From the NCBI GenBank assembly GCA_965215315.1, contig CBDCDB010000008.1, positions 1,798,001 to 1,862,000 on the forward strand: a stretch of DNA of 64,000 nt, written 5' to 3'. Origin of the DNA: Truepera sp965215315 (GTDB lineage: Bacteria > Deinococcota > Deinococci > Deinococcales > Trueperaceae). Shown here piece after piece: positions 17,083 to 26,121 of the stretch. Both the position numbers and the translations under genes were made by a program. The notes under the pieces were generated by a model. It worked only from the letters and a program-made list of their open reading frames with translations, had not been told where the DNA came from and searched no databases. Position 1 is the first letter of the stretch, and every line of letters starts with the position of its first letter.

Positions 17083-18555
17083 ATGGCTGACCTGAAGAAG
17101 ACCGACCTAACCCTCGGACTCGACATCGGTACGACCGGTTGCAAGGTCGTCGCGCTGGGCGCTGCGGGCAACGTTTTGGGCGTAGCGTCGGCAACGTATC
17201 CGCTCCTGACCGACGCTGCTGGCAAGGCCGAACAAGACCCGCACGCGATTTGGGGGGCAGTGTGTGAAAGTTTGAAAGGGGTGTCCGACCATCTCTTTCA
17301 TTCAGGGCTACCGCCGCACCCCGCAGGTCTTTCGCTAAGTGGCGCGATGCACAGCCTGTTGCCGCTCGGCGCACACGCGGAACCTCTAGGAAACGCTGTA
17401 ACGTGGGCGGACAGCCGTGCTGAAGAACTTCTAGAAGACGCTGGGGATATCTACGGGAAAACCGGATGCCCGTTGGAAACACCGTACCACCCGGCGCGGC
17501 TACGCTGGTTTAGAGAGGCGCGACCGGAACTGTTTGCGCGTACTCGCACCTTCGTCTCCATCAAGGATTACGTTGCCTATCGCCTGACCGGAACCCTCGC
17601 CACGGACATCGGCATGGCCTCGACAAGCGGGTTGCTGGATATTCATACGGCGCAGTGGGATGGGGACGCACTCGAGCTAGCCGAAATCACCGCAGACGTT
17701 CTGCCCGAACTCACCTCACCTACAGCACAACTCAGTATGTTGAGCGCGGAAACCGCCGCCACGACCGGACTTGCAGCAGGAACCCCCATCTTTGCCGGAA
17801 CGAGCGACGGCGGCTTGGCGAATCTGGGCTCCGGCGTCGTTCATCCCGGTGAAACGGTCGTCACCGTCGGCACGAGCGGCGCGGTGCGGCAGGTTGCCGA
17901 CGCGCCGCAACTCGGCCCGGAAGGGTTGACCTGGTGCTATCTGCTCGCTGAAAACCGCTACTTCGCCGGAGGAGCGATTAACAACGGTGGGTTGGCGCTC
18001 GAGTGGCTCCGCGCTACCTTTTACGGCGAATTTTCGAGACAGAGGGGTTTCGAGCAGCTGCTCAAAGACGCAGCTGAGGCAGAGCCAAGTGACGTCATCT
18101 GTTTGCCCTACCTGACCGGCGAACGCACCCCGCACTGGGACGCGTCTTTGCGGGGCAGCGTGTTCGGCGTCGGCAAAGCTCACACACGCGCCGACCTTGC
18201 GCGGGCGGGGCTCGAGGGCGTCGCCTTCTGTCTCGCAGATGTGTACAGCTTGCTCCGGCCCAACGAGCAACCCCTGCAACTGACCGGCGGCGTCACCCGC
18301 TCCCCGTTTTGGGCGCAGCTCATTACCGATACACTCGGCGTCAAGGCCGAACTTAACCGCGTCGCCGACGCTTCAGCTATCGGCGCGGCCTTACTCGCTC
18401 AGATTGCGCTTCACTGGACGACGTTTGAAGGCGCGGCTAAAATTGCTTCGGTCGGAGAACGCACCCTGCTGACGCCAGACGCAGAAAACCATGCTGTGTT
18501 GAGCGAGAAACGGCGACGCGCACATACTTTGCTGGCGGCGACTCGAGGTCTATGA
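17083..18555 (+). CDS. FGGY-family carbohydrate kinase, gluconokinase/xylulokinase-like
   Basis: A 490-residue sugar kinase. TLGLDIGTTGCKVVAL opens the first actin-like domain; SLSGAMHSLLPL and WADSRAEE are like FGGY gluconokinases, with GGAINNGGLALEW and LTGGVTRSPFWAQ in the second domain. The gene has its own 115-base gap and a possible leaderless TAAGCT nine bases before the ATG, so it may be expressed separately from the rhamnose genes. The substrate is not certain: gluconate, xylulose or another hexulose/pentulose. Confidence 0.87.
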   Translation: MADLKKTDLTLGLDIGTTGCKVVALGAAGNVLGVASATYPLLTDAAGKAEQDPHAIWGAVCESLKGVSDHLFHSGLPPHPAGLSLSGAMHSLLPLGAHAEPLGNAVTWADSRAEELLEDAGDIYGKTGCPLETPYHPARLRWFREARPELFARTRTFVSIKDYVAYRLTGTLATDIGMASTSGLLDIHTAQWDGDALELAEITADVLPELTSPTAQLSMLSAETAATTGLAAGTPIFAGTSDGGLANLGSGVVHPGETVVTVGTSGAVRQVADAPQLGPEGLTWCYLLAENRYFAGGAINNGGLALEWLRATFYGEFSRQRGFEQLLKDAAEAEPSDVICLPYLTGERTPHWDASLRGSVFGVGKAHTRADLARAGLEGVAFCLADVYSLLRPNEQPLQLTGGVTRSPFWAQLITDTLGVKAELNRVADASAIGAALLAQIALHWTTFEGAAKIASVGERTLLTPDAENHAVLSEKRRRAHTLLAATRGL

Positions 18556-18738
18556 ACGATGTCCAATACGTTTTGGCTCTGCGATTTGTTTTTTAAGCCT
18601 AAAACTTAAAGCGAAGCTGCACCTACTCGACGTTGCGTCCATCCGAAAGCGTTTTGGTGCGCCCGTAGCGTATTTCACAATCCTCAGACAGCCCCACCAG
18701 ATGCCAAACTTTACCCATTGACCCATTTTTAGCCCGGT

Positions 18739-18744
18739 TAGAGT
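18739..18744 (+). promoter_or_regulatory. Leaderless -10 (TAGAGT) of the 58-residue ORF
   Basis: TAGAGT six bases before the ATG at 18751. Confidence 0.45.
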
Positions 18745-18750
18745 AAAGCC

Positions 18751-18927
18751 ATGAAAGACCTCTCCCCCAACGCCCTCCTCTGGTGGTGGTCGCTCCCTGA
18801 AAAGCAGCAGCTCGAGGTTGAAATCAGCTGCCTAGAAGAAGCGGTTGACCTCAGCGACATCATCTACCTGTTATCGGGACAAGTCTTCGCCGACCTGCAG
18901 ACGAACGATAAACCCTCCTACAACTAG
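18751..18927 (+). CDS. Small conserved-looking protein, 58 residues
   Basis: An unannotated short frame with ATG at 18751. The product is acidic, with a Trp-rich start (LLWWWSLPE) and two amphipathic helices rich in Glu and Leu; no membrane segment. Its -10 hexamer stands exactly where other leaderless genes of this window have theirs. Its stop codon overlaps, within CTAG, the stop of the converging gene on the other strand. Codon use matches the neighbourhood (CTCGAG occurs within it). Function unknown. Confidence 0.6.
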   Translation: MKDLSPNALLWWWSLPEKQQLEVEISCLEEAVDLSDIIYLLSGQVFADLQTNDKPSYN

Positions 18928-19172
18928 ACGAGTTGCACGCTCCGAACGCTGGTGTCGGGCTCGAGTCCCGGTACGGGTGCCAGATAGTCGCTCGCATAGA
19001 GGTAGAGCGCGACGCCGCCGACACACAGGCATACGACCGTAAAGATGATGCCGCCCGCCCGGTCTAGGTCGGCGCGTTCGGTCGGGGTTTTGTCGGTGGT
19101 TCTAAACGCCCGTAAAACCCAGAACACCCCGAGTGCCGCCAGCGCAAAACAGATAAGAGAGAGAAAAAGCAT
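18924..19172 (-). CDS. Small membrane protein, two predicted helices
   Basis: An 82-residue protein: helix 1 at about residues 1-18 (MLFLSLICFALAALG), a charged loop containing DKTPTERADLDRAGG, helix 2 at about 42-62, then a short polar tail. I chose ATG 19172, which follows TATACT by eight bases (leaderless), over a start 26 codons upstream. Possibly a DUF-type membrane protein; no function assigned. Confidence 0.65.
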   Translation of the reverse strand: MLFLSLICFALAALGVFWVLRAFRTTDKTPTERADLDRAGGIIFTVVCLCVGGVALYLYASDYLAPVPGLEPDTSVRSVQLV

Positions 19173-19180
19173 AACGTCAC

Positions 19181-19186
19181 AGTATA
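19181..19186 (-). promoter_or_regulatory. Leaderless -10 (TATACT) of the small membrane protein
   Basis: TATACT eight bases before the ATG at 19172. Confidence 0.55.
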
Positions 19187-19333
19187 GCCTAGCGGAGGAG
19201 GGGTTCAGGCGTGCAGGCCGCAATCTCACGGCCCAAAACTCGCGACCCAATCCCGCAGCCCAGTCTTGCGGCTCGCAGCTCGCCCCAAAGCGGCAGCGTC
19301 GCCGGGTCGCACGGTCACGGCGTCCCTAACCCG

Positions 19334-19339
19334 TATACT
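19334..19339 (+). promoter_or_regulatory. Leaderless -10 (TATACT) of nfeD
   Basis: TATACT seven bases before the ATG at 19347. Confidence 0.6.
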
Positions 19340-19346
19340 GAGAGCT

Positions 19347-20681
19347 ATGCAGAGAACGTACAGAGGCTGGTGGCAACGGGTGACGCGCCCTGTTGGGCTG
19401 GCGATTTTTTTAACGTGTTTTTTCGTGTGGGGCACGGCGCAGGCGCAGCGCCCGGTGTGGGTCGTGCCGATTGAAGGCGTAATCTCTTCAGCTACGGCGC
19501 AGTTTATCGAGGCGCGGCTAGACGAGGCCGCCGACGCGCAACCTTTGGCGGTCGTGTTTGAAATTGACACCCCCGGCGGCAGCGTCGCCGCCGCCGAAAA
19601 GATCGCCAACAATATCTTGAACGCCCCGGTTCCGACGATTGCGGTGGCAAATCAGGCGCTGAGCGCCGGAGCGCTGATTGCCATGAGCGCCGAACAGCTC
19701 GCCATGCTCCCCGGCGGCACCATCGGCGCGGCCACAGCCATCAACGGGATTACCGGGCAGACCGCTTCGGAAAAGATCAATTCGGCGTGGCGTGGGCAGT
19801 TCCGGAGCGTCGCCGAGGCGCGGAGCCGCAACGCCCGCGTCGCCGAGGGGATGGTCTCGGAGCGTATCGAGATTCCGGGGCTTTCGACGAACAAAGAACT
19901 CGTCACCCTGACGGCGGCGCAGGCCGTCGAGTACAACGTCGCCAATCTGCGGGCCGACAGTTTACGGGGAGCGCTTGACGAACTCGGGTACGGCGACGTG
20001 GCGTTAGAAAGGCTCGAGCCCAGCCCTTGGGAACGCTTCGCCGGAGCCCTGACCAACCCGCTTTTTGCCGCCGTACTGCTCGCCGTCGGCGTGATCGGCG
20101 TCGCGATTGAAATCTTTACGCCGGGGTTCGGGATTCCGGGCGGCGTCGGTATCGTGGCGTTGCTGCTCTTTTTTGCGGGGTCGTTTGCGGCGAGTCCGCC
20201 GGGTATCCTGGATGTGGCGCTGATTTTGGGCGGCGTAATTCTGGTCGCCTTAGAGCTGTTCGTCATTCCTGGTTTCGGCGTCGCGGGGGTGCTGGGGTTT
20301 GCAACCCTGGCGTGGGGCATTGCCCGCATCTTTCAGGGCAACACTTTTACGATGCTCGGGTACACCACCCTCATCGGCGCGGCGCTCTTGGGTTTAGCGT
20401 TATGGCTTTTGCCTAATTCGAGGCTCATGCGCCCGCTTACCCTCTCGGCGCGGCTTTCGGCTTCACCTAAAGAAGAGACGCTGCTTGCGCCGAGGTCGCC
20501 GCACGATCTGCTCGGTCAGACCGGCACCGCGCTCACCGACCTGCGTCCGGCAGGTACCGTAAAAATTGACAAGTTGCGCGTGGACGTCGTAACCGAGGGC
20601 GGCTACATCGCCCGTGGCAGCGACGTTGAAGTCGTCCGGGTCGAAGGTACGCGCGTCACGGTGCGCGACCTGAGCGCCTAA
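19347..20681 (+). CDS. nfeD: NfeD-like membrane-bound ClpP-class serine protease, long form
   Basis: A 444-residue protein. A signal peptide or anchor (residues 10-35, ending AQAQ) precedes a ClpP-like domain with IDTPGGSV, ALSAGALIAMSAEQLAM (nucleophile Ser in SAGA) and GTIGAATAI; the catalytic Lys would be in TASEKIN. Four or so membrane helices follow, then a C-terminal OB-fold NfeD domain (about 375-444). Such proteins act with stomatin/flotillin partners in membrane quality control; floA follows after 136 bases. The ATG at 19347 is chosen on the leaderless -10; a start 27 codons upstream lacks signals. Confidence 0.9.
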   Translation: MQRTYRGWWQRVTRPVGLAIFLTCFFVWGTAQAQRPVWVVPIEGVISSATAQFIEARLDEAADAQPLAVVFEIDTPGGSVAAAEKIANNILNAPVPTIAVANQALSAGALIAMSAEQLAMLPGGTIGAATAINGITGQTASEKINSAWRGQFRSVAEARSRNARVAEGMVSERIEIPGLSTNKELVTLTAAQAVEYNVANLRADSLRGALDELGYGDVALERLEPSPWERFAGALTNPLFAAVLLAVGVIGVAIEIFTPGFGIPGGVGIVALLLFFAGSFAASPPGILDVALILGGVILVALELFVIPGFGVAGVLGFATLAWGIARIFQGNTFTMLGYTTLIGAALLGLALWLLPNSRLMRPLTLSARLSASPKEETLLAPRSPHDLLGQTGTALTDLRPAGTVKIDKLRVDVVTEGGYIARGSDVEVVRVEGTRVTVRDLSA

Positions 20682-20817
20682 GCGCGGTATTGAGGACTGT
20701 GCCCAAAACGAGCCTCGAGCTTTACTTTTACGGCCCCAACCTCTATCTTGCGTTTAGCTTAGCTGAAACCATGTTTGGCAGAGCCGTCGCAAAAACGGCT
20801 ATCTAAAGGAGTTTTTT

Positions 20818-21792
20818 GTGGATTTAAGTGTCATCATCACCGCCGCGATCGTCGTCGTCTTTTTTATCATCTTGTTTTCGTTTGTGCCGATTGGCCTGTG
20901 GATTTCCGCAATTTCGGCGGGCGTGCGCGTCAGCCTGACAAGCCTCGTCGCCATGCGACTCCGGCGCGTCCCGCCCCACCGCATTATCTTGCCGCTGATC
21001 AAAGCCGACAAAGCCGGAATTGACGTCACGCAAGATCTGCTCGAGGCGCACTTCCTCGCCGGGGGTAACGTTGACCGGGTGGTAGACGCGCTGATTGCCG
21101 CCGACAAAGCTAAGATCGGTCTCCCCTTCGACCGCGCCGCCGCCATCGACCTCGCGGGCCGTGACGTGTTAGACGCCGTAAAAGTATCGGTCAACCCACG
21201 CGTGATTCAAACGCCGTCGGTCGCAGCAGTTGCTAAAGACGGGATTCAGCTGATTTCAACCGCCCGCGTAACGGTGCGGGCAAACTTGGAACGCCTCGTC
21301 GGGGGTGCGGGAGAAGAGACCATTATCGCCCGCGTCGGTGAGGGTATCGTCTCGTCCATCGGGTCGTCGGCAAGTCACAAGACGGTGCTCGAAAACCCCG
21401 ACGTCATCTCCAAAACCGTGCTCTCCAAAGGGCTCGATTCAGGTACCGCCTTTGAAATTTTGTCGATCGACATCGCCGACGTAGACGTCGGTAAAAACAT
21501 CGGTGCCATCTTGCAGACCGACCAGGCCGAGGCCGACAAGAGCGTCGCTCAGGCGAAAGCTGAAGAGCGCCGCGCGATGGCGGTCGCTGCCGAGCAGGAA
21601 AACCGCGCCAAGGTCGAGGAGATGCGCGCCAAAGTGGTCGAGTCCGAGGCCGAAGTGCCCCGCGCCCTCGCCGAAGCCTTTCGCAGCGGCAATTTCGGCG
21701 TGATGGACTACTACAACCTGCAAAACCTCCAGTCCGACACCCAGATGCGCGGCAACATCGCCCGCGCGACCGACGGCGAAGACGGGAGCTAA
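20818..21792 (+). CDS. floA: Flotillin-like protein FloA
   Basis: A 324-residue membrane-microdomain scaffold. N-terminal hydrophobic hairpin (residues 5-30), then the characteristic VPPHRIILPLIKADKAGI and a long helical region; a Glu/Ala-rich coiled coil (about 235-300) drives oligomers. GTG start with AAGGAG upstream. Sequence order nfeD, floA, then a small membrane-anchored protein mirrors the yqeZ-yqfA-yqfB type operon. Thought to organise lipid domains and membrane fluidity. Confidence 0.93.
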   Translation: MDLSVIITAAIVVVFFIILFSFVPIGLWISAISAGVRVSLTSLVAMRLRRVPPHRIILPLIKADKAGIDVTQDLLEAHFLAGGNVDRVVDALIAADKAKIGLPFDRAAAIDLAGRDVLDAVKVSVNPRVIQTPSVAAVAKDGIQLISTARVTVRANLERLVGGAGEETIIARVGEGIVSSIGSSASHKTVLENPDVISKTVLSKGLDSGTAFEILSIDIADVDVGKNIGAILQTDQAEADKSVAQAKAEERRAMAVAAEQENRAKVEEMRAKVVESEAEVPRALAEAFRSGNFGVMDYYNLQNLQSDTQMRGNIARATDGEDGS

Positions 21793-21795
21793 CGG

Positions 21796-22413
21796 TTGAA
21801 CATTCCCTTTGAACTCATCTTTATCGTGCTGTTTTTCGTGCTGCCCGCGCTCAGCAGCGTGGTGCGGCGGGTTCAGGGTCGGGGGCAGCCGCGCCCGCCG
21901 ACCCGAAACCGGCCCGATAGACCTGGTGCCCCCAACCCTTCAGCCGACACGCGTACCCAGACCGAGACACGTACGGATGTTCCGCGGTGGCTCGAGGAGG
22001 CGCAGCGCCGGGTACGTGAGGCGCAGCAGGGCGAAACGGAGGGACGGGGCGGGCGCGGAACTCAGGCAACCTCCCAACCCCAAACAGCCAGGCCGCTCGT
22101 TCAGCCCCGTCCGTCTACCCCGCGCCCTAGCCAAACACGTCCGGCAGCGGCACAACCGAAACCGACGAGCTACGAGGATTACCGCCCCACTCCCGTCAGT
22201 TTAGAACGCACTTCAGCGCCGACGAAGCGACCGACAAAAACGCCCGCGCCGCCCCTGCGCGTGCAACGCGTCGGCGTTCGGCGAGGGACTAGACCGGGTT
22301 CGTATAAGATGCGGTTTGATGAAGAGACCCTGATGACTGGCTTTATCTGGCATCAAATCCTCTCAGAACCGCTTTCCAAAAGGAGGAACGGTCAATCGCA
22401 ACGTCAACGCTGA
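21796..22413 (+). CDS. Membrane-anchored Pro/Arg/Thr-rich protein
   Basis: A 205-residue protein with one N-terminal helix (residues 4-24) and a long low-complexity cytoplasmic region rich in Arg, Pro, Gln and Thr, ending with a short ordered segment (about 170-200, LMTGFIWHQILSEP). TTG start with GGGAG seven bases upstream and three bases after floA's stop, so it is co-translated with floA. It overlaps the phoH start region by 19 bases. It may tether or regulate FloA; no family assigned. Confidence 0.75.
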   Translation: MNIPFELIFIVLFFVLPALSSVVRRVQGRGQPRPPTRNRPDRPGAPNPSADTRTQTETRTDVPRWLEEAQRRVREAQQGETEGRGGRGTQATSQPQTARPLVQPRPSTPRPSQTRPAAAQPKPTSYEDYRPTPVSLERTSAPTKRPTKTPAPPLRVQRVGVRRGTRPGSYKMRFDEETLMTGFIWHQILSEPLSKRRNGQSQRQR

Positions 22414-23345
22414 AGTTACGCTCGCCCGCCGAGGCCATCTCGCTGTTTGGGCAGAACGATGAAAACCTCAAACTTTTACGGCACAAACTGAGCGCCAAAG
22501 TTGTCGCTCGTGGGGACGAACTCCGCTTGTCCGGCGACGACCGTGACGTAGCCGAGGCCGAGCGCACATTTGCCTCACTGCTAAGCAGCATTCGGCGTGG
22601 CGAAGCGCTGAGTCTTACCGAACTGACGCACCTGAGCGCCGAAACGTTGAGCAACCCGAACCCGGCTTCGGCAGAACCATCGGTGCAAGGCGCAGCCGAA
22701 CGGCTCCCGCGCCGCGCCCGCCCTAAAACAGCGGGGCAGCGCCGCTACGTCTCGGCTATCGAAGGGAGCGAGATCACCTTCGGCATCGGCCCCGCCGGAA
22801 CCGGCAAAACGTACCTGGCCGTTGCAATGGCGGTGCAGGCGCTTAAAGACAAAAGGGTCAAACGCATCGTGCTGACGCGCCCCGCCGTCGAAGCAGGTGA
22901 AAGGCTCGGCTTTTTACCGGGGGACTTACAGGCTAAAATCGACCCCTATCTGCGCCCGCTTTACGACGCACTTTACGACATGCTAGACGGCGACAAAGGC
23001 GAGTTACTGTTTCAAAACGGCACCATCGAGGTCGCACCTTTGGCATTTATGCGGGGCCGTACGCTCAACGACGCTTTTATCATCTTGGACGAGGCGCAAA
23101 ATACGACACCCGAACAGATGAAGATGTTTCTGACGCGGATGGGCTTTAACAGCCGGGTGGTCGTCACCGGCGACATCACCCAGACCGACCTGCCGCAAAA
23201 CATTATCAGTGGCCTCAGAGTTGGCGAACGCATCTTAAAGAACATTGAAGGCATCGACTTTATCTACTTCGACGAGAGCGACGTGGTGCGGCACCCGCTC
23301 GTCGCGCGTATCGTCAAAGCGTATGACAGCTTCCAGGAGCCCTAG
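22395..23345 (+). CDS. phoH: PhoH-like ATPase, apparent ATC start codon
   Basis: A PhoH/YbeZ-type ATPase of 316 residues if it starts at 22395. A KH-like N-terminal part (LRSPAEAISLFGQNDENLK) leads to Walker A GPAGTGKTYLA and Walker B FIILDEAQNT, then GDITQTDLP. No ATG, GTG or TTG occurs in frame between the upstream stop (about 22320) and TTG 22527, but starting at 22527 would remove conserved N-terminal sequence. The only codon well placed behind the strong AAGGAGG (eight-base gap) is ATC at 22395. With YbeY it is implicated in RNA and ribosome maturation. It overlaps both neighbours. Confidence 0.9.
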   Translation: MATSTLKLRSPAEAISLFGQNDENLKLLRHKLSAKVVARGDELRLSGDDRDVAEAERTFASLLSSIRRGEALSLTELTHLSAETLSNPNPASAEPSVQGAAERLPRRARPKTAGQRRYVSAIEGSEITFGIGPAGTGKTYLAVAMAVQALKDKRVKRIVLTRPAVEAGERLGFLPGDLQAKIDPYLRPLYDALYDMLDGDKGELLFQNGTIEVAPLAFMRGRTLNDAFIILDEAQNTTPEQMKMFLTRMGFNSRVVVTGDITQTDLPQNIISGLRVGERILKNIEGIDFIYFDESDVVRHPLVARIVKAYDSFQEP

Positions 23346-25329
23346 ACCCGCCTCTAAAACCGAGTTGCGGCTCGGCTGGCGGCGACGACGCGAACTCTCA
23401 CGGCGGCGTTTTGGTCTGACGGTAGCGCTTTTTGCGGCGACGCTAACGGGCCTTTTTTACAGTGTTTACGGCCTCTATCCGGCGCAGGCGCTCCGGGTCG
23501 GGCAGCCGAGTCCACAAACTTTCGTCGCGCCGCAGCAGCTTACGGCGGTCGATGAGGTCGCTACTGCGCGGGAGCGGCAGGGGGCGCGAAATCAGGTTGG
23601 TACCATCTACAGCTCGGTGCCTGAACTGCGTGGATTGGTGCTCGAGCAGATCTCCGGCAGCCGCCTCAGCGAACGCGTCAAACGCTTTTTAAGGACGGCT
23701 TACAACCGCCCGGAAGGGGTCAGCGCGCCCGCCCTGGGCGTGCTTGTTCAGGACGCGGTCGCGCTCGTCCCGGACGCCCAGCGGCCCAGCACGGCCCAAA
23801 CACTCGCCCGAACGCTTTTGGCCAGCGCTGAACCAAACGTTCGGCTGACCGAAGCGGCGCGGGAGGCGGCGGCCGGGAGCGTCACCCCGGTACTGCGCTC
23901 CTTGGGAGCCGGTGAGGTCATCGTCGAGCGCGGACAACCTCTGACGCAAAATGTTCTAGACGTGCTCGAGGACACCGGTTTATACAACTCTAGGAGCGAA
24001 CAGATAGCCCAGGGCGTTCGTCTATGGCTCATATGCACGGTTTTAGCGCTGCTCTTAAGTGCGCCGCTGCTCTTTTTTTACGCGGCGCTCCGGCGGAGCG
24101 TTACCATTGGGCAGTTGTCGTTTTTGGTCGCACTTTGGGCGCTGGCGCTCGTCGCGCAGCGCCTCGCCCTGATCGCCGACAGCCATTTTCTCTTCGTCGC
24201 CTTTTTGCCACTTTTGGGCGCGGTCTTGTTCGGCGAACGTTTGGCCTTCGTGCTGGCGGTGTGGCTTGCGGTCATCACCGCCTTTTTAACCTCCGGCAGC
24301 GGCTTCGTTACGCTGCTCGTGGTGCTCTGCAGCAGCGTCGTCGCGCTCCTATTGGCGAGAACCTTCCGGACGCGGGCGTCGCTGCTACTCGCCGGACTGT
24401 TGGGCGGCGCTGCCGGACTCCTGAGTTTTGCGGTATTTACCGCTCTCAGTGGCGGCTTTGAAACCCTGGGGGTAGCGGCCGGGGGTGCCTGGATTTTAGG
24501 CGGCGGCCTCCTGAGTGGCATTCTTGCGCTCGCGGCGCTACCGCTAGCTGAAAGCAACATGGGCTTTTTAACCGAATTTCGCCTGCTAGAACTTATGAGT
24601 CCGTCGAACCCGCTGTTGCAAAAACTCCTGTTAGAAGCGCCCGGAACCTATCAGCACAGCCTGATTATCTCAAACTTAGTTGACCAAGCCGTCACCAACA
24701 TCGGCGGAGACGCACTTTTGGCCCGCGTCGCGGCCCTGTATCACGACGTCGGTAAGCTCAAAAGGCCACAGTTTTTTACCGAAAACCAGTTTGCTGGGGA
24801 AAACCCGCACGACCGCATCTCGCCGCACCTGTCGTACCTGATTATTACCAGTCACGTGCGCGACGGGCTTGAACTGCTGCGCGAGTACGGTCTTCCGGCG
24901 ACTTTGGAGCCCTTCGTCAACGAACACCACGGGACGACCGTTTTGGCCTACTTTTACAAACGGGCGCTCGAGGGTTCTGAAAGCGTCAAAGAACTCAACT
25001 TCCGCTACGCTGGGCCGCGCCCGCAAACCAAAGAGACCGCCGTCTTGATGCTCGCCGACGCCGTAGAATCGGCCTCGAGAACGCTCGCAGAACCGTCGCA
25101 AGGCAGCATCCGTGCGATGATCGACCGGCTTTTTGAGACGCGGCTCCAAGATGATCAACTCGCCGAAAGCCCGCTCAACTTTCACGATTTGGAAGTGATC
25201 GCCAACACCTTCGAGCGGATGCTCACCGCCATCCTCCACCGGCGCGTCGCTTACCCCTCCACGGAGGAGATTCAGAGGCTAAAACATGATCGAGATACTC
25301 GGCGAAGCCCAGCGCTACCCCTCCCGTAG
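23323..25329 (+). CDS. pgpH: 7TMR-HD family c-di-AMP phosphodiesterase-like protein
   Basis: About 668 residues. An N-terminal helix (about 33-52) is followed by an outside domain (to ~230), seven or so membrane helices (about 245-455) and a cytosolic HD domain with APGTYQHS, YHDVGK and NEHHGT metal-binding motifs. PgpH-type proteins hydrolyse cyclic di-AMP. The start at 23323 lies inside phoH (23-base overlap) with no clear ribosome-binding site; TTG 23362 is an alternative. Order phoH-pgpH-ybeY-dgkA is a common conserved cluster. Confidence 0.9.
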   Translation: MTASRSPRPASKTELRLGWRRRRELSRRRFGLTVALFAATLTGLFYSVYGLYPAQALRVGQPSPQTFVAPQQLTAVDEVATARERQGARNQVGTIYSSVPELRGLVLEQISGSRLSERVKRFLRTAYNRPEGVSAPALGVLVQDAVALVPDAQRPSTAQTLARTLLASAEPNVRLTEAAREAAAGSVTPVLRSLGAGEVIVERGQPLTQNVLDVLEDTGLYNSRSEQIAQGVRLWLICTVLALLLSAPLLFFYAALRRSVTIGQLSFLVALWALALVAQRLALIADSHFLFVAFLPLLGAVLFGERLAFVLAVWLAVITAFLTSGSGFVTLLVVLCSSVVALLLARTFRTRASLLLAGLLGGAAGLLSFAVFTALSGGFETLGVAAGGAWILGGGLLSGILALAALPLAESNMGFLTEFRLLELMSPSNPLLQKLLLEAPGTYQHSLIISNLVDQAVTNIGGDALLARVAALYHDVGKLKRPQFFTENQFAGENPHDRISPHLSYLIITSHVRDGLELLREYGLPATLEPFVNEHHGTTVLAYFYKRALEGSESVKELNFRYAGPRPQTKETAVLMLADAVESASRTLAEPSQGSIRAMIDRLFETRLQDDQLAESPLNFHDLEVIANTFERMLTAILHRRVAYPSTEEIQRLKHDRDTRRSPALPLP

Positions 25330-25717
25330 CACCCTCAAACAGGCGCTCAGGGCGCTTACGGGCGAACTCGGCGTCGGTGACAAACAGCTCACCGTCGTTT
25401 TGGTTGACGACGAGGAGATTCACGCGCTCAACACCGAGCATTTGGGCGTCGATAAACCGACTGACGTGTTGTCATTTCCGCTTTTTGAACTCGGCGATGA
25501 GGGCTTTCCCGATGTGCCGCACTTGGGCGACGTGGTGATCAGTTTAGACACCGCGCAGCGCCAAGCCGACGCTGCCGGGCATTCGCTCGAGACCGAAGTC
25601 GCCACCCTAGCCGCGCACGGCCTCACGCACCTACTAGGTTATGACCACCCCACGGAGGACGAATGGGCCACCTTCCGCGCCAACCAAACGCGCATCGTGG
25701 CGCTGCTCTCTCAGTAA
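25286..25717 (+). CDS. ybeY: Endoribonuclease YbeY
   Basis: A 143-residue zinc RNase for 16S rRNA maturation and ribosome quality control. The zinc motif HGLTHLLGYDHP (HxxxHxxxxxH) sits at about residues 112-122. ATG with AGAGG upstream; it overlaps pgpH by 44 bases and dgkA by 55, so the whole block is tightly coupled. Length is standard. Confidence 0.93.
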   Translation: MIEILGEAQRYPSRSTLKQALRALTGELGVGDKQLTVVLVDDEEIHALNTEHLGVDKPTDVLSFPLFELGDEGFPDVPHLGDVVISLDTAQRQADAAGHSLETEVATLAAHGLTHLLGYDHPTEDEWATFRANQTRIVALLSQ

Positions 25718-26076
25718 CGCGGCTCCGGGCCGCGTTCAGCGCTGCGTTTGCGGGCGTCGGCGCGGTCTGGCAGACATGCGGAAATTTCCGTCTCGAGGTC
25801 GGTATCGGCGTTTGTGCTCTGCTGCTGAGCGTAGTACTAAAGACCGGCGTTGTCCCGGTGCTTATCTTGTGCGCCCTGGTGTTGTCTTTAGAAATGGTAA
25901 ACAGTGGGCTCGAGGCCGCCGTAGACCTCGCCTCTCCCGGGCTGCAGCCGGTAGCCAGATATGCCAAAGATGCCGCTGCCGGAGCCGTACTGCTTGCCGC
26001 ACTGATTTCAGTTGTCGTCGGTTTATGGCTGCTCGGGCCGCCTTTATGGGCGCTTGCCGCAAACCTGTTTACGTGA
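25663..26076 (+). CDS. dgkA: Diacylglycerol/undecaprenol kinase, DgkA family
   Basis: A 137-residue integral membrane kinase. After a 20-residue lead it has the helix pattern of DgkA with LEMVNSGLEAAVDL (catalytic Glu/Asn block) and AKDAAAGAVLLAA. It probably phosphorylates undecaprenol or diacylglycerol for envelope lipid recycling. ATG with GGAGG four bases before; the first 18 codons are read inside ybeY. Confidence 0.9.
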   Translation: MGHLPRQPNAHRGAALSVTRLRAAFSAAFAGVGAVWQTCGNFRLEVGIGVCALLLSVVLKTGVVPVLILCALVLSLEMVNSGLEAAVDLASPGLQPVARYAKDAAAGAVLLAALISVVVGLWLLGPPLWALAANLFT

Positions 26077-26121
26077 GGCACACGTTTCAGACGCTCGAAA
26101 GGATCCCTTGCACACTTCAAT

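Noticed and set aside
23245..23322. pgpH start at 23245
   Set aside because: It lies deep in phoH; the first residues are shadow-like (Arg/Ser/Thr-rich) and unlike PgpH.
24024..24461. A 145-residue frame inside pgpH
   Set aside because: Alternative-frame shadow of a well-identified gene.
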